NCBI RefSeq assembly: GCF_024580955.1
Contig: NZ_JANIKD010000010.1
Location: 1-64,000 of the forward strand
DNA from: Corynebacterium sp. 122RC1
Lineage (GTDB): Bacteria > Actinomycetota > Actinomycetes > Mycobacteriales > Mycobacteriaceae
Direction: 5' to 3'
DNA: 64,000 bases
The position numbers and the translations under genes are program-made. Each line of letters starts with the position of its first letter. The stretch's first letter is position 1. Below the pieces are notes generated by a model, which did no database searches, was not told where the DNA came from, and saw nothing but the letters and a program-made list of their open reading frames with translations. This document shows positions 9,124 to 17,731 of the stretch, piece after piece.

Positions 9124-10068
9124 TCACTGAGCGGCAAAGAACTCCCGGAGCTGCTTGGTTCCCACCACGTCTGTGTTCATGAGGGGGAGCGTCATGGTGG
9201 GCACCCCGGGCAGGGCCTCGCGCAGCATTGCCAGGTATGCCTGGTCGCGCTCGGCACGTTCGGCAAGGAATTCACCTTGGTTTGTTGGGGCCATTCGGTT
9301 TATCACAAGCCCTGCAACGTTCATTCCAACGGCTTCAAGCTGCCGGTGCACCTCGATGGTCTCCAGCACGGGCAGTCGCTCGGGCAGTAGCACCAGATAG
9401 AAGGCGCAGTCATCGCCGGTGAGGACCTCGCGCAAGGCGGCAAAACGTTCCCTGCGCCGCAACAGCGTCTGCCGGATCAGGTTGTTGCGGCGATCTACGG
9501 AAGTCTCTACCTCACCGCCTAGACCGCGAACCACTTGGGAAAAGCGATCCGATTGGTCCCTGCGATTAAGCAGGCCCTCCGTCCACGCCTGCATCAACTC
9601 CGGCAGCTCCATGAGGCGCACGGTGTGCCCGGAGGGGGCTGTATCAAAAACTATGTGGTCATAATGTTCGGCTTGCTCGATGATTTCCGTGATACGTTCC
9701 AGCACCGCCGCCTCATGAGCCCCAGGGGAGTTTTCTGCAAGCTGAAGATGCTTGCGGATCTCCCCCTTGAGGTGTTCTGGCATTGTTTGGCGCAGTTGCG
9801 CCTCCACCTGATGAAGGTGAGCCTTTGTGGCGGCGGCTGGATCAATTTCCACCACCTCCAACCCCGGCACCTCTGGCACCGGGGTCGGGGTGTCCGTGAA
9901 CTGCATCCCCCACAGATGCCCCAGGTTGTGCGCGGGGTCTGTGGAAACCAGCAGCACCCGCCGCCCCTCACCTGCACTGGCAGCCTGTACCGCTGCGGCG
10001 GCTGCGCACGTCGTTTTCCCTACTCCCCCTTTGCCACCAAAGAAGGAAATCTTGTGTGCTAGCAGCAT
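9124..10068 (-). CDS. GET3/ArsA-family ATPase of the cstA cluster
   Basis: A 314-residue deviant-Walker-A ATPase. The P-loop KGGVGKTT lies at about residues 14-21, the switch I motif DPAHNLGHL near 45, and the GET3/ArsA signature DTAPSGHTVRLMELP near 142. This family includes arsenite-pump and tail-anchor-targeting ATPases; the CXXC zinc motif of eukaryotic Get3 is absent. There is no arsB or arsR nearby, so arsenic export is unlikely. The start (ATG 10068) overlaps the end of the cory-CC-star gene by 10 bases, and that gene overlaps cstA. The ATPase is therefore probably produced together with CstA and may act on it or on the CC-star protein (inference). Confidence 0.85.
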   Translation of the reverse strand: MLLAHKISFFGGKGGVGKTTCAAAAAVQAASAGEGRRVLLVSTDPAHNLGHLWGMQFTDTPTPVPEVPGLEVVEIDPAAATKAHLHQVEAQLRQTMPEHLKGEIRKHLQLAENSPGAHEAAVLERITEIIEQAEHYDHIVFDTAPSGHTVRLMELPELMQAWTEGLLNRRDQSDRFSQVVRGLGGEVETSVDRRNNLIRQTLLRRRERFAALREVLTGDDCAFYLVLLPERLPVLETIEVHRQLEAVGMNVAGLVINRMAPTNQGEFLAERAERDQAYLAMLREALPGVPTMTLPLMNTDVVGTKQLREFFAAQ

Positions 10069-10331
10069 GAAATGTTCTCCAACGGGGAATGTTCCATACC
10101 CATCCGACGGTGCCAGGCATGGAAGTCCTCATACACCAAAGGCAAAAGCTCAAGGGTGTAAAAGTTCACGGGATTGGGCACCCCAAGGGCCTCGGAGAGC
10201 ACCAGGAGCATGAAGAGGTCATCCTCCTCGCGCTGCGCCTTTGCCATGGTGGCGCGATAAGGCGCAACGTAGAACTCGTTGAGGCCTTTGAGGAATTTGG
10301 ACAACTTGGGTGCCAGTTTAGGTTCGCGCAT
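10059..10331 (-). CDS. cory-CC-star family protein
   Basis: A 90-residue protein that ends in the dipeptide Cys-Cys immediately before the stop (ENISCC), the defining feature of the cory-CC-star family. The body is mostly helical and contains FYVAPYRATMAKAQREEDD and an LLVLSEALGVPNP segment. It has no signal peptide or clear membrane helix. It overlaps cstA by 14 bases and the ATPase gene by 10, so the three are translationally coupled. The function is unknown; the terminal Cys pair could bind metal or be modified (inference). Confidence 0.82.
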   Translation of the reverse strand: MREPKLAPKLSKFLKGLNEFYVAPYRATMAKAQREEDDLFMLLVLSEALGVPNPVNFYTLELLPLVYEDFHAWHRRMGMEHSPLENISCC

Positions 10332-12036
10332 CTGCTTTCACTTCTGCGGAGTGCTCTGGGGTGTCGCGGTCGCCGAACTCGATGGCGGGCAGCTCGCGGG
10401 CCTTGCGCAGCGCAGCCAGGGCCTCAATGGATACCCAGATGGCTGCAACCAAGATGATGACGTCGAGTACCAGCAGCAGCCAGTTCCCCGCCGCGTAGAA
10501 CTGCCCGAGCTGCACCACCAGCGCCCAGATGGACATCAGCATCACGAACACGAGCGGCACCAAGATTGGCAGGTAGCTGCGGCGCAGGCGAGATAGGATC
10601 ACGCAGATGATTGCCAAGGTCAGCGCGGCCATGAGCTGGTTGGTAGTGCCGAACAATGGCCAGATCAGCATGCCACCTGAGCCGTCGGCACCTGCGGAGA
10701 ACGTCAGCGCCAAGGCCACGATCACGGCGATGAGCGTGGCTGCCGTTGCTCCGAGCTTCATGCCCACAATCTCACCGATTTCCTGCACCACCATGCGCTG
10801 CAGGCGGATGCCGGTATCCATGGTGGTGGCCGCAAACAGCACCGCCATGGTGGCCAGGATCGTCGCTGAAAGCGAGGTGGAGATTCCCAAGCCCTGGTTG
10901 AGGAGGTTGCCGCCGCCTTGCACAAAGGCCGCCACGCCGCCCTTGCCAAAGGCACTATAGATTTCCTCCCACTCGGCTACGGTGCGGTAGCCGGCAGTGG
11001 TGGAGATGATGGCGCCGAGCGCGAGCAGGCCCTCGCCAACCGCGCCGAAATAGCCCACAAAGCGCTCGTCGGTTTCCTTATCAATCTGCTTGGAGGAAGT
11101 GCCGGAGGCAACCACACCGTGGAACCCAGAGATCGCGCCGCAGGCGATGGTCACAAACAGCAGCGGCACCATGGAAGGCGCACCCTCAGGCATTGCGCGG
11201 TTCACCATTGGCGCCACCAACGTTGGTGCGGTGAACAGGAAGGATGCGTACAGGATGCCGAGGCCCACGAAGAGCTGCAGGCCATTGATGTAGTCACGCG
11301 GCTGCAGCAGCACCCACACCGGCAGCAGGGAGGCAATCGCGCCATAGATAAACAGCGCCAGGATCCAGAACGCCTGCGGGCCGATGCCCAGGAAATCCTC
11401 CGGGAGGACCACCGGGTAGCGGTCACCAAGCAGCATCAGCGAATACAGCGCCACCACGCCCACCACGGACACCAAGGGAAGGTTCCACTTGAGGCGGTAG
11501 ATAGCCTGCCCAATCAGAAGCGCCACCACGATCGCGCCCCACGTTGGGATCACCGCCGTTGGGGTGGACACCAACAGACCCGTGATCACCACAGCAAACG
11601 CCGCAACCACCATGAGCAACAGCAGGAAGATCACCACGAGGAAAAGGTTGCGCCCGCGGGAACCAATGTACTTGCCGCTGAGGGTGCCAATTGATTGGCC
11701 TTTATGCCTTGTAGAGGCCCACAGCGCCCCCAAATCATGCATACCAGCGATGAACACGGTGCCAATGGTCACCCACAAAAATGCCGGCAGCCAACCCCAG
11801 ATCACGGCAATCGCGGGGCCCACAATTGGTGCCGCGCCCGCAACGGAAGTGAAGTGGTGGCCCCAAAGGACAAACTTGTTGGTGGGAACGTAATCCACAC
11901 CGTCCCTCATAGAGTGCGCCGGGGTTTCATACCCCGCTCGCAGTTGAAATACTTTGGAACTCAAGTACTTGGAGTACAGGAGGTATCCGGTTGCCATCAT
12001 GGCCAGGCCAATAGCCAAAAGAATGAGCGCGTTCAT
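10318..12036 (-). CDS. cstA: carbon starvation protein A (CstA), peptide/pyruvate transporter
   Basis: A 572-residue membrane protein with some 16-18 predicted helices, in the CstA family of peptide and pyruvate transporters. The segment HFTSVAGAAPIVGPAIAVIWGW near residue 55 is characteristic of the family, and a C-terminal CstA domain follows. The ATG at 12036 is preceded by AAGGAG; an in-frame extension lacks homology. It heads the cstA/cory-CC-star/ATPase operon on the minus strand. The 240-base upstream gap to the membrane protein gene is AT-rich and probably holds its promoter, but I see no confident operator. Confidence 0.92.
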   Translation of the reverse strand: MNALILLAIGLAMMATGYLLYSKYLSSKVFQLRAGYETPAHSMRDGVDYVPTNKFVLWGHHFTSVAGAAPIVGPAIAVIWGWLPAFLWVTIGTVFIAGMHDLGALWASTRHKGQSIGTLSGKYIGSRGRNLFLVVIFLLLLMVVAAFAVVITGLLVSTPTAVIPTWGAIVVALLIGQAIYRLKWNLPLVSVVGVVALYSLMLLGDRYPVVLPEDFLGIGPQAFWILALFIYGAIASLLPVWVLLQPRDYINGLQLFVGLGILYASFLFTAPTLVAPMVNRAMPEGAPSMVPLLFVTIACGAISGFHGVVASGTSSKQIDKETDERFVGYFGAVGEGLLALGAIISTTAGYRTVAEWEEIYSAFGKGGVAAFVQGGGNLLNQGLGISTSLSATILATMAVLFAATTMDTGIRLQRMVVQEIGEIVGMKLGATAATLIAVIVALALTFSAGADGSGGMLIWPLFGTTNQLMAALTLAIICVILSRLRRSYLPILVPLVFVMLMSIWALVVQLGQFYAAGNWLLLVLDVIILVAAIWVSIEALAALRKARELPAIEFGDRDTPEHSAEVKADART

Positions 12037-12276
12037 TGTTATGAACTCCTTGGTTATCGTGGCTGGCAGGCGAGGTTTTCTACCTGCGCAAGTTGTGCAT
12101 AAATGTGTATTTTGCAAACCCACAACTGCGAATAAATGTTGATTCTTATGTTATGGGGGTCACAAAAGTTGGTTCACACACTACCTAAAACCGCGCCCCT
12201 GTGAGGAAATTCTTTCAAAACTTTTGGCACGCCCGCACGATCTCTGGGCATCATCACCGGGCATTATTTCTGGGCA

Positions 12277-12783
12277 TTATTTCTGGGCGGCACTCACAGC
12301 ACCCACAGCACCCACATCCTTAGAGGTTCGCCCCAACCGCTTACGCCACATTGGGTGCACACCAGGCATGAACCACACAATGCCCGCAGCAAGCAGTGCG
12401 CAAAGTACAGCCCACCAGCCACTCAGTGCCTGCCACCAAGCAACGCCCACCACAAGCGCCACCAACACCCAGCCGGCCAGCAGCGCCAAGGGCAGTTTCA
12501 CCCTGGCTATCTGGGTGTGTTCGGCCCATTGCTCACCGGGGAATCGCCCGCGGGCTTCTACCCTGACTCGCCGGTTGGTCTGGTGCGACTGCATGAGGCT
12601 CGCCGCCATCACCATGGCCACCCCCGCGCCCAGCACAACGAGATCTTGCACAATTCCGCCGTAGGCGAGCACACCTATTGCCACGGTGAGGGCCATCCGC
12701 TCCGGCAGGGTGAGGGGTAGGCCATTAGCGGGGTCAATCTCGGGGTAAAGCATCCGGAAACTCTGGGTGGCTAGCTGGGACAT
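12277..12783 (-). CDS. hypothetical membrane protein, divergent from htaA
   Basis: A 168-residue protein with about four hydrophobic segments (ALTVAIGVLAYGGIV, VVLGAGVAMVMAASLM, LALLAGWVLVALVVGVAWW, WAVLCALLAAGIVWFM), separated by a basic Arg-rich loop after the second. I do not recognise a named family. It starts 40 bases from the first of two DtxR-like boxes that also face htaA, so it is probably iron-repressed and may be linked to haem or iron handling (inference). ATG 12783 has only a weak Shine-Dalgarno (GAAAGGACT) upstream. Confidence 0.65.
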   Translation of the reverse strand: MSQLATQSFRMLYPEIDPANGLPLTLPERMALTVAIGVLAYGGIVQDLVVLGAGVAMVMAASLMQSHQTNRRVRVEARGRFPGEQWAEHTQIARVKLPLALLAGWVLVALVVGVAWWQALSGWWAVLCALLAAGIVWFMPGVHPMWRKRLGRTSKDVGAVGAVSAAQK

Positions 12784-12822
12784 TTGAGTCCTTTCTGAAA
12801 AACATCGGGGGTAATAGTTTCA

Positions 12823-12865
12823 TTAGGTTAGGCAAGCCTCTTTTATCCTAACCTAAGTTAGTATA
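12823..12865. promoter_or_regulatory. DtxR iron boxes in the divergent htaA promoter
   Basis: Positions 12823-12841 read TTAGGTTAGGCAAGCCTCT, matching the 19-base DtxR consensus at about 15 positions. A second half-box in the opposite orientation, CCTAACCTAA, lies at 12847-12856 and is followed by TAGGCTACC. The pair lies between the htaA start and the divergent membrane protein start. DtxR with Fe(II) should repress both directions. Confidence 0.85.
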
Positions 12866-12918
12866 GGCTACCCTCCGTCCCGCAGTTGGTGAAGAACCCG
12901 TAAAGGAGCAACCACACC

Positions 12919-14736
12919 GTGCCCGCCCTACTCTCCGGAACCACCCGCCCGCACTGGCGGCGTCGAAAAGCCTCCCTCTTGGCTGCATCCCTGCTGGCCA
13001 CAGCCATTTCAATTCCCACGCTCTCCACGCCCGCCCAGGCACAGACCTGCGAGTTCCGCTGGGGAATCAGGGAAAGCTACCGCAGCTACATCCAAGGGCC
13101 CGTTGCCCGTGGCGGCTGGGGAGCAGACGGAATTGGCTTCAGCGGATCAGAAACCGGCCCCGATGGCACATTTGTGTTTACCCCCGCTTCCGCACCAAAT
13201 GTGCAAGACGGTGCGTTCAGCGTGAACCTCGGCGGTGTGCTGCGGTTCCGCGGCCACAACTACGGTGGCGATGATTTGCTGGACATGACCCTCAGTGATT
13301 TCAAGATCCGCGCCTCCGGCAACCAAGCCGAAATCCTCGTGGATTATGTGTCCTACGAGTCCGATATGGTGAACAAAACTGCCCGCGGCCCGCAAATCAC
13401 CGGCGATGACGTAGCAATTGCCACCATCAACCTCAACACCCCCGTGGATGCGCAGGCAGGATCCGTAGACCTCTCCGGCACCACCACCCTGACCGGAGGC
13501 GGCGCCAAACTCTTCCTCGCCTACAACGCAGGCGCTGCCATGGACCCAACCAGCGGCCAAATCTCCACCTCATGCGGTGCCACCTCATCCGGAACCACCT
13601 CCGGCAACACCCGCACGCTCACTTCAATCAGCGGCAACTTCACCGGCTTCAACAAAGAAGCCATGGCAATCCTCAGCGAAACCAATGACACCATGAATGC
13701 CTTCACAAAGTTCATGGGCAACTCCGAGGCATTCATGGACACCTACGAATCCTTCACCCGCCGCACCGGCGCGGGCTCGGGTTCCGGCTCGGGCTCTGGC
13801 GCTGGTGCGGGAAACATTGCCGACGCCCCCAGCACAGCAGCCAGCAACGGTACTGCGGGCGGAACGGTCACTGGAACAGGCACGGGAGCTGCCAGCGGAA
13901 GCGCCGCTAGCGCAGGAAATGCTCCGGGAACCGCAAGCAACTTAGGAACTGGCGGTGTAAGCGGTCAGTGTGTTCCCGCTACCGGGGTGCAACGCACCAA
14001 CGCCTCTTGGGGCATCAAAGCCTCGTTCCAGTCCTACATCACCGGTTCCATTGCCAAGGGCAAATGGGAATTGCAGGGTGTAGGCCATTCTGGTGGCGCC
14101 TTCCAATTCAGCGGCAACACCGGCAACGTGGATGTGGCCTCAAAGAAGGGCAATCTGCGTTACAGCGGAGCGGTGCACTTCACCGGCCACAACGGCGTAC
14201 TGGACCTCAGGATTTCAGACCTCGAAGTGAGCTTTGCGGGTTCCCAAGGCCAGCTCATTGCGAACGTCACCTCCTCCAATATGGAAGGTGTGCGCACGGA
14301 CTTTGGCCGTGTGGCCATTGCCAATCTGAACGTGAATACCTTGGACATCAACGCAGGTTCACTCAGTGGTTCCGCAAGCACCGCCCTCACGGCTGAAGGC
14401 GCAAAGGCTTTTGCAGACTTTTATCAGCCCGGTCTGGCCCTTGACCCCGTAACCTTCACCGCCACCCTCGGCGCAGAAGGAACTGGAAGCTGCGATGCAG
14501 CAACTTCCACTGGTTCACAAGGTGCAGCAGCCGGAATAGGAGACACAACCGGCGATGCTACAGGCGCAAACGCTGATTCAAGCACGGGATACACCGATGG
14601 TTCCAACAATTTCCGGGTGAAGTCCGCAGCCGCGCAAGCATCCACTGATCCCGCCACCTACTTGGCGTTGTTAGCAATCGGCCTGGCTGTTGCAGCAGGC
14701 AGCATGAGCCGCCTGATCCTCCAGCATCCCGCCTAG
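12919..14736 (+). CDS. htaA: HtaA haem-binding surface protein, two CR domains
   Basis: A 605-residue membrane-anchored surface protein that takes haem from haemoglobin and passes it to HmuT. A long signal peptide ends near residue 41 (TPAQAQT). Two HtaA (CR) domains follow, each opening with a related motif: WGIRESYRSYIQGPVARGGW near 49 and WGIKASFQSYITGSIAKGKW near 364. Each has a conserved Tyr that ligates haem in characterised homologues. They are joined by a Gly/Ser/Ala-rich linker (about 285-345). A C-terminal membrane helix (YLALLAIGLAVAAG) anchors the protein. The GTG at 12919 follows AAAGGAG. It is the first gene of the haem operon, behind DtxR boxes. Confidence 0.92.
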   Translation: MPALLSGTTRPHWRRRKASLLAASLLATAISIPTLSTPAQAQTCEFRWGIRESYRSYIQGPVARGGWGADGIGFSGSETGPDGTFVFTPASAPNVQDGAFSVNLGGVLRFRGHNYGGDDLLDMTLSDFKIRASGNQAEILVDYVSYESDMVNKTARGPQITGDDVAIATINLNTPVDAQAGSVDLSGTTTLTGGGAKLFLAYNAGAAMDPTSGQISTSCGATSSGTTSGNTRTLTSISGNFTGFNKEAMAILSETNDTMNAFTKFMGNSEAFMDTYESFTRRTGAGSGSGSGSGAGAGNIADAPSTAASNGTAGGTVTGTGTGAASGSAASAGNAPGTASNLGTGGVSGQCVPATGVQRTNASWGIKASFQSYITGSIAKGKWELQGVGHSGGAFQFSGNTGNVDVASKKGNLRYSGAVHFTGHNGVLDLRISDLEVSFAGSQGQLIANVTSSNMEGVRTDFGRVAIANLNVNTLDINAGSLSGSASTALTAEGAKAFADFYQPGLALDPVTFTATLGAEGTGSCDAATSTGSQGAAAGIGDTTGDATGANADSSTGYTDGSNNFRVKSAAAQASTDPATYLALLAIGLAVAAGSMSRLILQHPA

Positions 14737-14767
14737 TACTCATCCCACAATATAAGGACCACCACAC

Positions 14768-15853
14768 ATGTACTCTGTAGCTCAAAACCACGCGCTCGCG
14801 CGTGTGATGCATCGCAGCATTCACGCCGCGGCCGCCGCTGCACTCGCGGTCATACTCGCCGCTTGCGGGGTGCAAGGCAGCTACACCAACACCTTGCCCG
14901 CCGCCACTGAGGTGGGAGATCCCCGCTCCATTCAAGGGGTGCGCCACGTTGGCGAGTTTGCGGATATTGAGCCAGTAACCACCACGCCAAAACCAGCGCT
15001 GCCGGTGGAGCTTACTGATGCCGATGGCTACGAGGTTGTGGTGGAAGACACCTCCCGCATCCTTGCCCTGGACCTGTACGGAACCTACACCAAAACACTC
15101 ACTGGCCTGGGACTTGCCCCGAACATTATTGGGCGCACGGTTTCCTCAACAGAAACGGTGTTGGCGGATTTACCGGTGGTAACGCAAGGTGGGCACAACA
15201 TCAACGTGGAGGCAGTGCTGGACCTGCGTCCAAGTTTGGTAATTGTGGATCACTCCATTGGCCCGCGGGAAGCTATTGATCAGATCCGCGCCGCTGGTGT
15301 ACCCACCGTGGTCATGCAACCTGAGCGCACCATCGCTTCCGTTGCGCAGGACATTGAGCAGCTCGGCGCCGTGGTTGGCTTGCCTCAAGAGGCGGAAAAG
15401 TTGGCACAGCGCTCGGTGGAAGAAATTGAGCGCGATATGTCCGCCATTCAAGAGATCGCACCGGCTGATCCATTGAGGGTGATCTTCCTCTACGCCCGAG
15501 GCAATGGCGGGGTGTTCTTCATCATGGGTGAAGGCACCGGTGCGAAAGACCTCATTGAGGGCGTAGGTGCAGTAGACCTGGCTTCCGAACACAACCTCTC
15601 CTATGCAGAGCCTGCAAACGCGGAGGCACTGGCCAAGCTCAACCCTGAGGCCATCATCATGATGTCCGGCGGCTTGGAATCCACCGGAGGAATAGAGGGC
15701 TTGCTGCAACGCCCAGGTATAGCCCAAACCATCGCCGGCCAGAACCAAAGAATCATCACTATTCCAGATGGCCAATCCCTGGCATTTGGCCCTTTGACCG
15801 GCCAAACCCTCATTGAATTAGCAAAGGCACTCTATGCTCCAGACCAAGCCTGA
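14768..15853 (+). CDS. hmuT: HmuT haem ABC transporter substrate-binding lipoprotein
   Basis: A 361-residue periplasmic-binding-protein-type lipoprotein. The signal ends in a good lipobox (ILAACG), giving a lipid-linked Cys near residue 34. A class III binding fold (PeripBP_2) follows, with characteristic stretches DTSRILALDLYGT and the helical bridge around VAQDIEQLGAVVGLP. It receives haem from HtaA and delivers it to the HmuU/HmuV pump. ATG 14768 follows AAGGA. It lies 31 bases after htaA and overlaps hmuU by 20 bases. Confidence 0.92.
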   Translation: MYSVAQNHALARVMHRSIHAAAAAALAVILAACGVQGSYTNTLPAATEVGDPRSIQGVRHVGEFADIEPVTTTPKPALPVELTDADGYEVVVEDTSRILALDLYGTYTKTLTGLGLAPNIIGRTVSSTETVLADLPVVTQGGHNINVEAVLDLRPSLVIVDHSIGPREAIDQIRAAGVPTVVMQPERTIASVAQDIEQLGAVVGLPQEAEKLAQRSVEEIERDMSAIQEIAPADPLRVIFLYARGNGGVFFIMGEGTGAKDLIEGVGAVDLASEHNLSYAEPANAEALAKLNPEAIIMMSGGLESTGGIEGLLQRPGIAQTIAGQNQRIITIPDGQSLAFGPLTGQTLIELAKALYAPDQA

Positions 15854-16868
15854 TATCCGCCGCAGGCGCCGCGTTCAGGTTGCCGCCAGCTTGGCCGTTT
15901 CGCTGGTGCTGGCTTGCCTGGCCAATGTGGTGCTTGGCCAGTTTGCCCTGCCGATTTCACAGCTCATAGCCATCCTCACAGACGGCGGCCATCAAGACGT
16001 GCTGGCCGCGAGCGTGGTGTGGGACATCCGCCTGCCACGAATTGTGCTGGGTTGCATTGTGGGTGCAGCACTCGGCGTGGCTGGCACCCTCATGCAGGCG
16101 GTGTTCGCAAACCCCTTGGCGGAGCCATCCGTGATTGGTGTGACCGCCGGGGCCGGCGTGGGTGCAGCCACAGCAATTGTATTTGCCATTGATTGGTTGG
16201 GTGCCTTCACCGTGCCAGCTGCGGCGTTTGTGACTGCATTGGCGGTCACGGCATTCATCTACCGTTTGGCGCGCCACCGCGGCACCGTTGCGGTGGTAAA
16301 CCTCATCCTCACTGGCATTGCGGTAAACGCCGTGTGCGGCGCAATCATTTCCTTCTTGGTGTACCTGGCCCCTACGGCAAACAGGGAACAGATCATTTTC
16401 TGGCAAATGGGTTCCCTCAATGGTGCTCAGTGGAAACATGTTTGGGTGGTACTGCCAATCGTGGTGCTCGGCGTAATTGTTGCCTTGCGCCTGGGCGAGC
16501 GTCTGGATGTGCTGGCGCTGGGTGAACGCGCCGCCGCCCACACCGGCATCAACGTGGCAAACCTGCGGGTGTGCGCGATTCTGGTATCGGCCATTCTCAC
16601 GGCCGCTGCGGTTTCCTTCGCCGGATTGATTGGCTTCGTGGGATTGATTGTGCCCCACCTTTTGCGCACCGTGTTAGGCCCACAGAATCACGCGCTGCTC
16701 CCAACTTCCGCACTGGCAGGGGCTCTGTTGATTTCACTTTCCGACCTCGCCGCGCGCACCACCATTCCCTTCGCGGACCTTCCAATCGGCATTTTCACCG
16801 CACTGGTTGGTGGGCCAACCTTCTTTGTGCTTTTGCGCCGCATGATGCGAAAGGGGGTCCACGCATGA
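15834..16868 (+). CDS. hmuU: HmuU haem ABC transporter permease (FecCD family)
   Basis: A 344-residue permease of the FecCD/BtuC type with about ten membrane helices. It contains the family motifs PRIVLGCIVGAALGVAGTLMQ near 70 and the cytoplasmic coupling region (SFAGLIGFVGLIVPHLLR near 262) that contacts the ATPase. It forms the haem channel with HmuV. The ATG at 15834 lies inside the end of hmuT, and the stop overlaps the hmuV start (ATGA), which points to tight translational coupling. Confidence 0.93.
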   Translation: MLQTKPDIRRRRRVQVAASLAVSLVLACLANVVLGQFALPISQLIAILTDGGHQDVLAASVVWDIRLPRIVLGCIVGAALGVAGTLMQAVFANPLAEPSVIGVTAGAGVGAATAIVFAIDWLGAFTVPAAAFVTALAVTAFIYRLARHRGTVAVVNLILTGIAVNAVCGAIISFLVYLAPTANREQIIFWQMGSLNGAQWKHVWVVLPIVVLGVIVALRLGERLDVLALGERAAAHTGINVANLRVCAILVSAILTAAAVSFAGLIGFVGLIVPHLLRTVLGPQNHALLPTSALAGALLISLSDLAARTTIPFADLPIGIFTALVGGPTFFVLLRRMMRKGVHA

Positions 16869-17731
16869 TCACCGTTGAACAGGTGGAAATCCAGGTAAAC
16901 AACCGGCGGCTGCTGCACAACATCACGTTCACAGCACAGCCAGGTCAAGTCACTGGATTGATCGGTCCCAATGGTGCGGGCAAGTCCACGCTGTTGGCGT
17001 CGATAAGCGGGGACCTGAAACCCACCGCAGGCCAGATTCGTGTTGCCAACCTTGACCCCTATGCCACGGACCCTGCAACACTTGCGCGCAGCCGTGCAGT
17101 GATGCTGCAGGACACGGCGGTAGCCTTTGAATATCTTGCGCGCGACATTGTTGCAATGGGGCAGCGTGTGTGGGCAAGGCCAAATGAAGAGCTTATCGAC
17201 GCCGCCATGGCCGCCACGGACACAATGCACCTTGGCGCGCGCGAGGTCCCCACGCTCTCCGGGGGTGAAAGGGCTCGCGTGGCACTGGCTCGGGTGCTCG
17301 CCCAAAACGCTCCGGTGATCCTCCTGGACGAGCCAACCGCCGCATTGGACATTTCCCACCAACTGCAAGTGCTGCACCTTATCCGTGAGCTCGCGCGCCG
17401 CACCCAGGCCACAGTGCTCGTGGTGCTGCATGACCTCAACGCCGCAGCAGCATTTTGTAACCACATTGTGTGCGTATCCAATGGTGGGATTGCCGCCTTA
17501 GGCAGCGTGGAGGAGGTCTACACCTCGGAAGTGCTTTCGCAGGTGTACCAATACCCCCTCCAGGTGAGCCGGCAAGAAGGCCACATCCAAGTAATCCCCC
17601 AACAACCATCACTGTCAGATTTTCAGTCCATTGAAAGGATCCTCGATTTCCATGCGCATGATCGCAGCACCAACCTCCCTCGCCCTCGCCGCAACCTTGC
17701 TCGCCGCCCCAATGGCGCAAGCGCAAACTGA
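16865..17731 (+). CDS. hmuV: HmuV haem ABC transporter ATP-binding protein
   Basis: A 288-residue ABC ATPase driving haem import. Visible motifs are Walker A (GPNGAGKST, near 35), the signature LSGGERARVALAR (near 134), Walker B with the catalytic Glu (VILLDEPTAALD) and the switch His (LHDLN). It starts at the ATGA overlap with hmuU. The reading frame overruns the start of htaB by 80 bases. The last 30 or so residues (from about ILDFHAHDRS) read like the out-of-frame htaB signal peptide and contain no family sequence, so the tail is either dispensable or the true end is earlier in related strains. Confidence 0.92.
   Translation: MITVEQVEIQVNNRRLLHNITFTAQPGQVTGLIGPNGAGKSTLLASISGDLKPTAGQIRVANLDPYATDPATLARSRAVMLQDTAVAFEYLARDIVAMGQRVWARPNEELIDAAMAATDTMHLGAREVPTLSGGERARVALARVLAQNAPVILLDEPTAALDISHQLQVLHLIRELARRTQATVLVVLHDLNAAAAFCNHIVCVSNGGIAALGSVEEVYTSEVLSQVYQYPLQVSRQEGHIQVIPQQPSLSDFQSIERILDFHAHDRSTNLPRPRRNLARRPNGASAN

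Noticed and set aside
9124-10068. Arsenite-pump ATPase as the function of the ArsA-like gene
   Set aside because: No arsB, arsR or metal-binding Cys triplet nearby; the gene is coupled to cstA and cory-CC-star instead.
12037-12276. GlxR (CRP-type) site upstream of cstA
   Set aside because: Several GTCACA and TGTG words occur, but no full TGTGA-N6-TCACA pair could be aligned.
16571-16864. In-frame extension ahead of hmuV
   Set aside because: It lies inside hmuU in another frame; the ATGA overlap at 16865 is the natural start.
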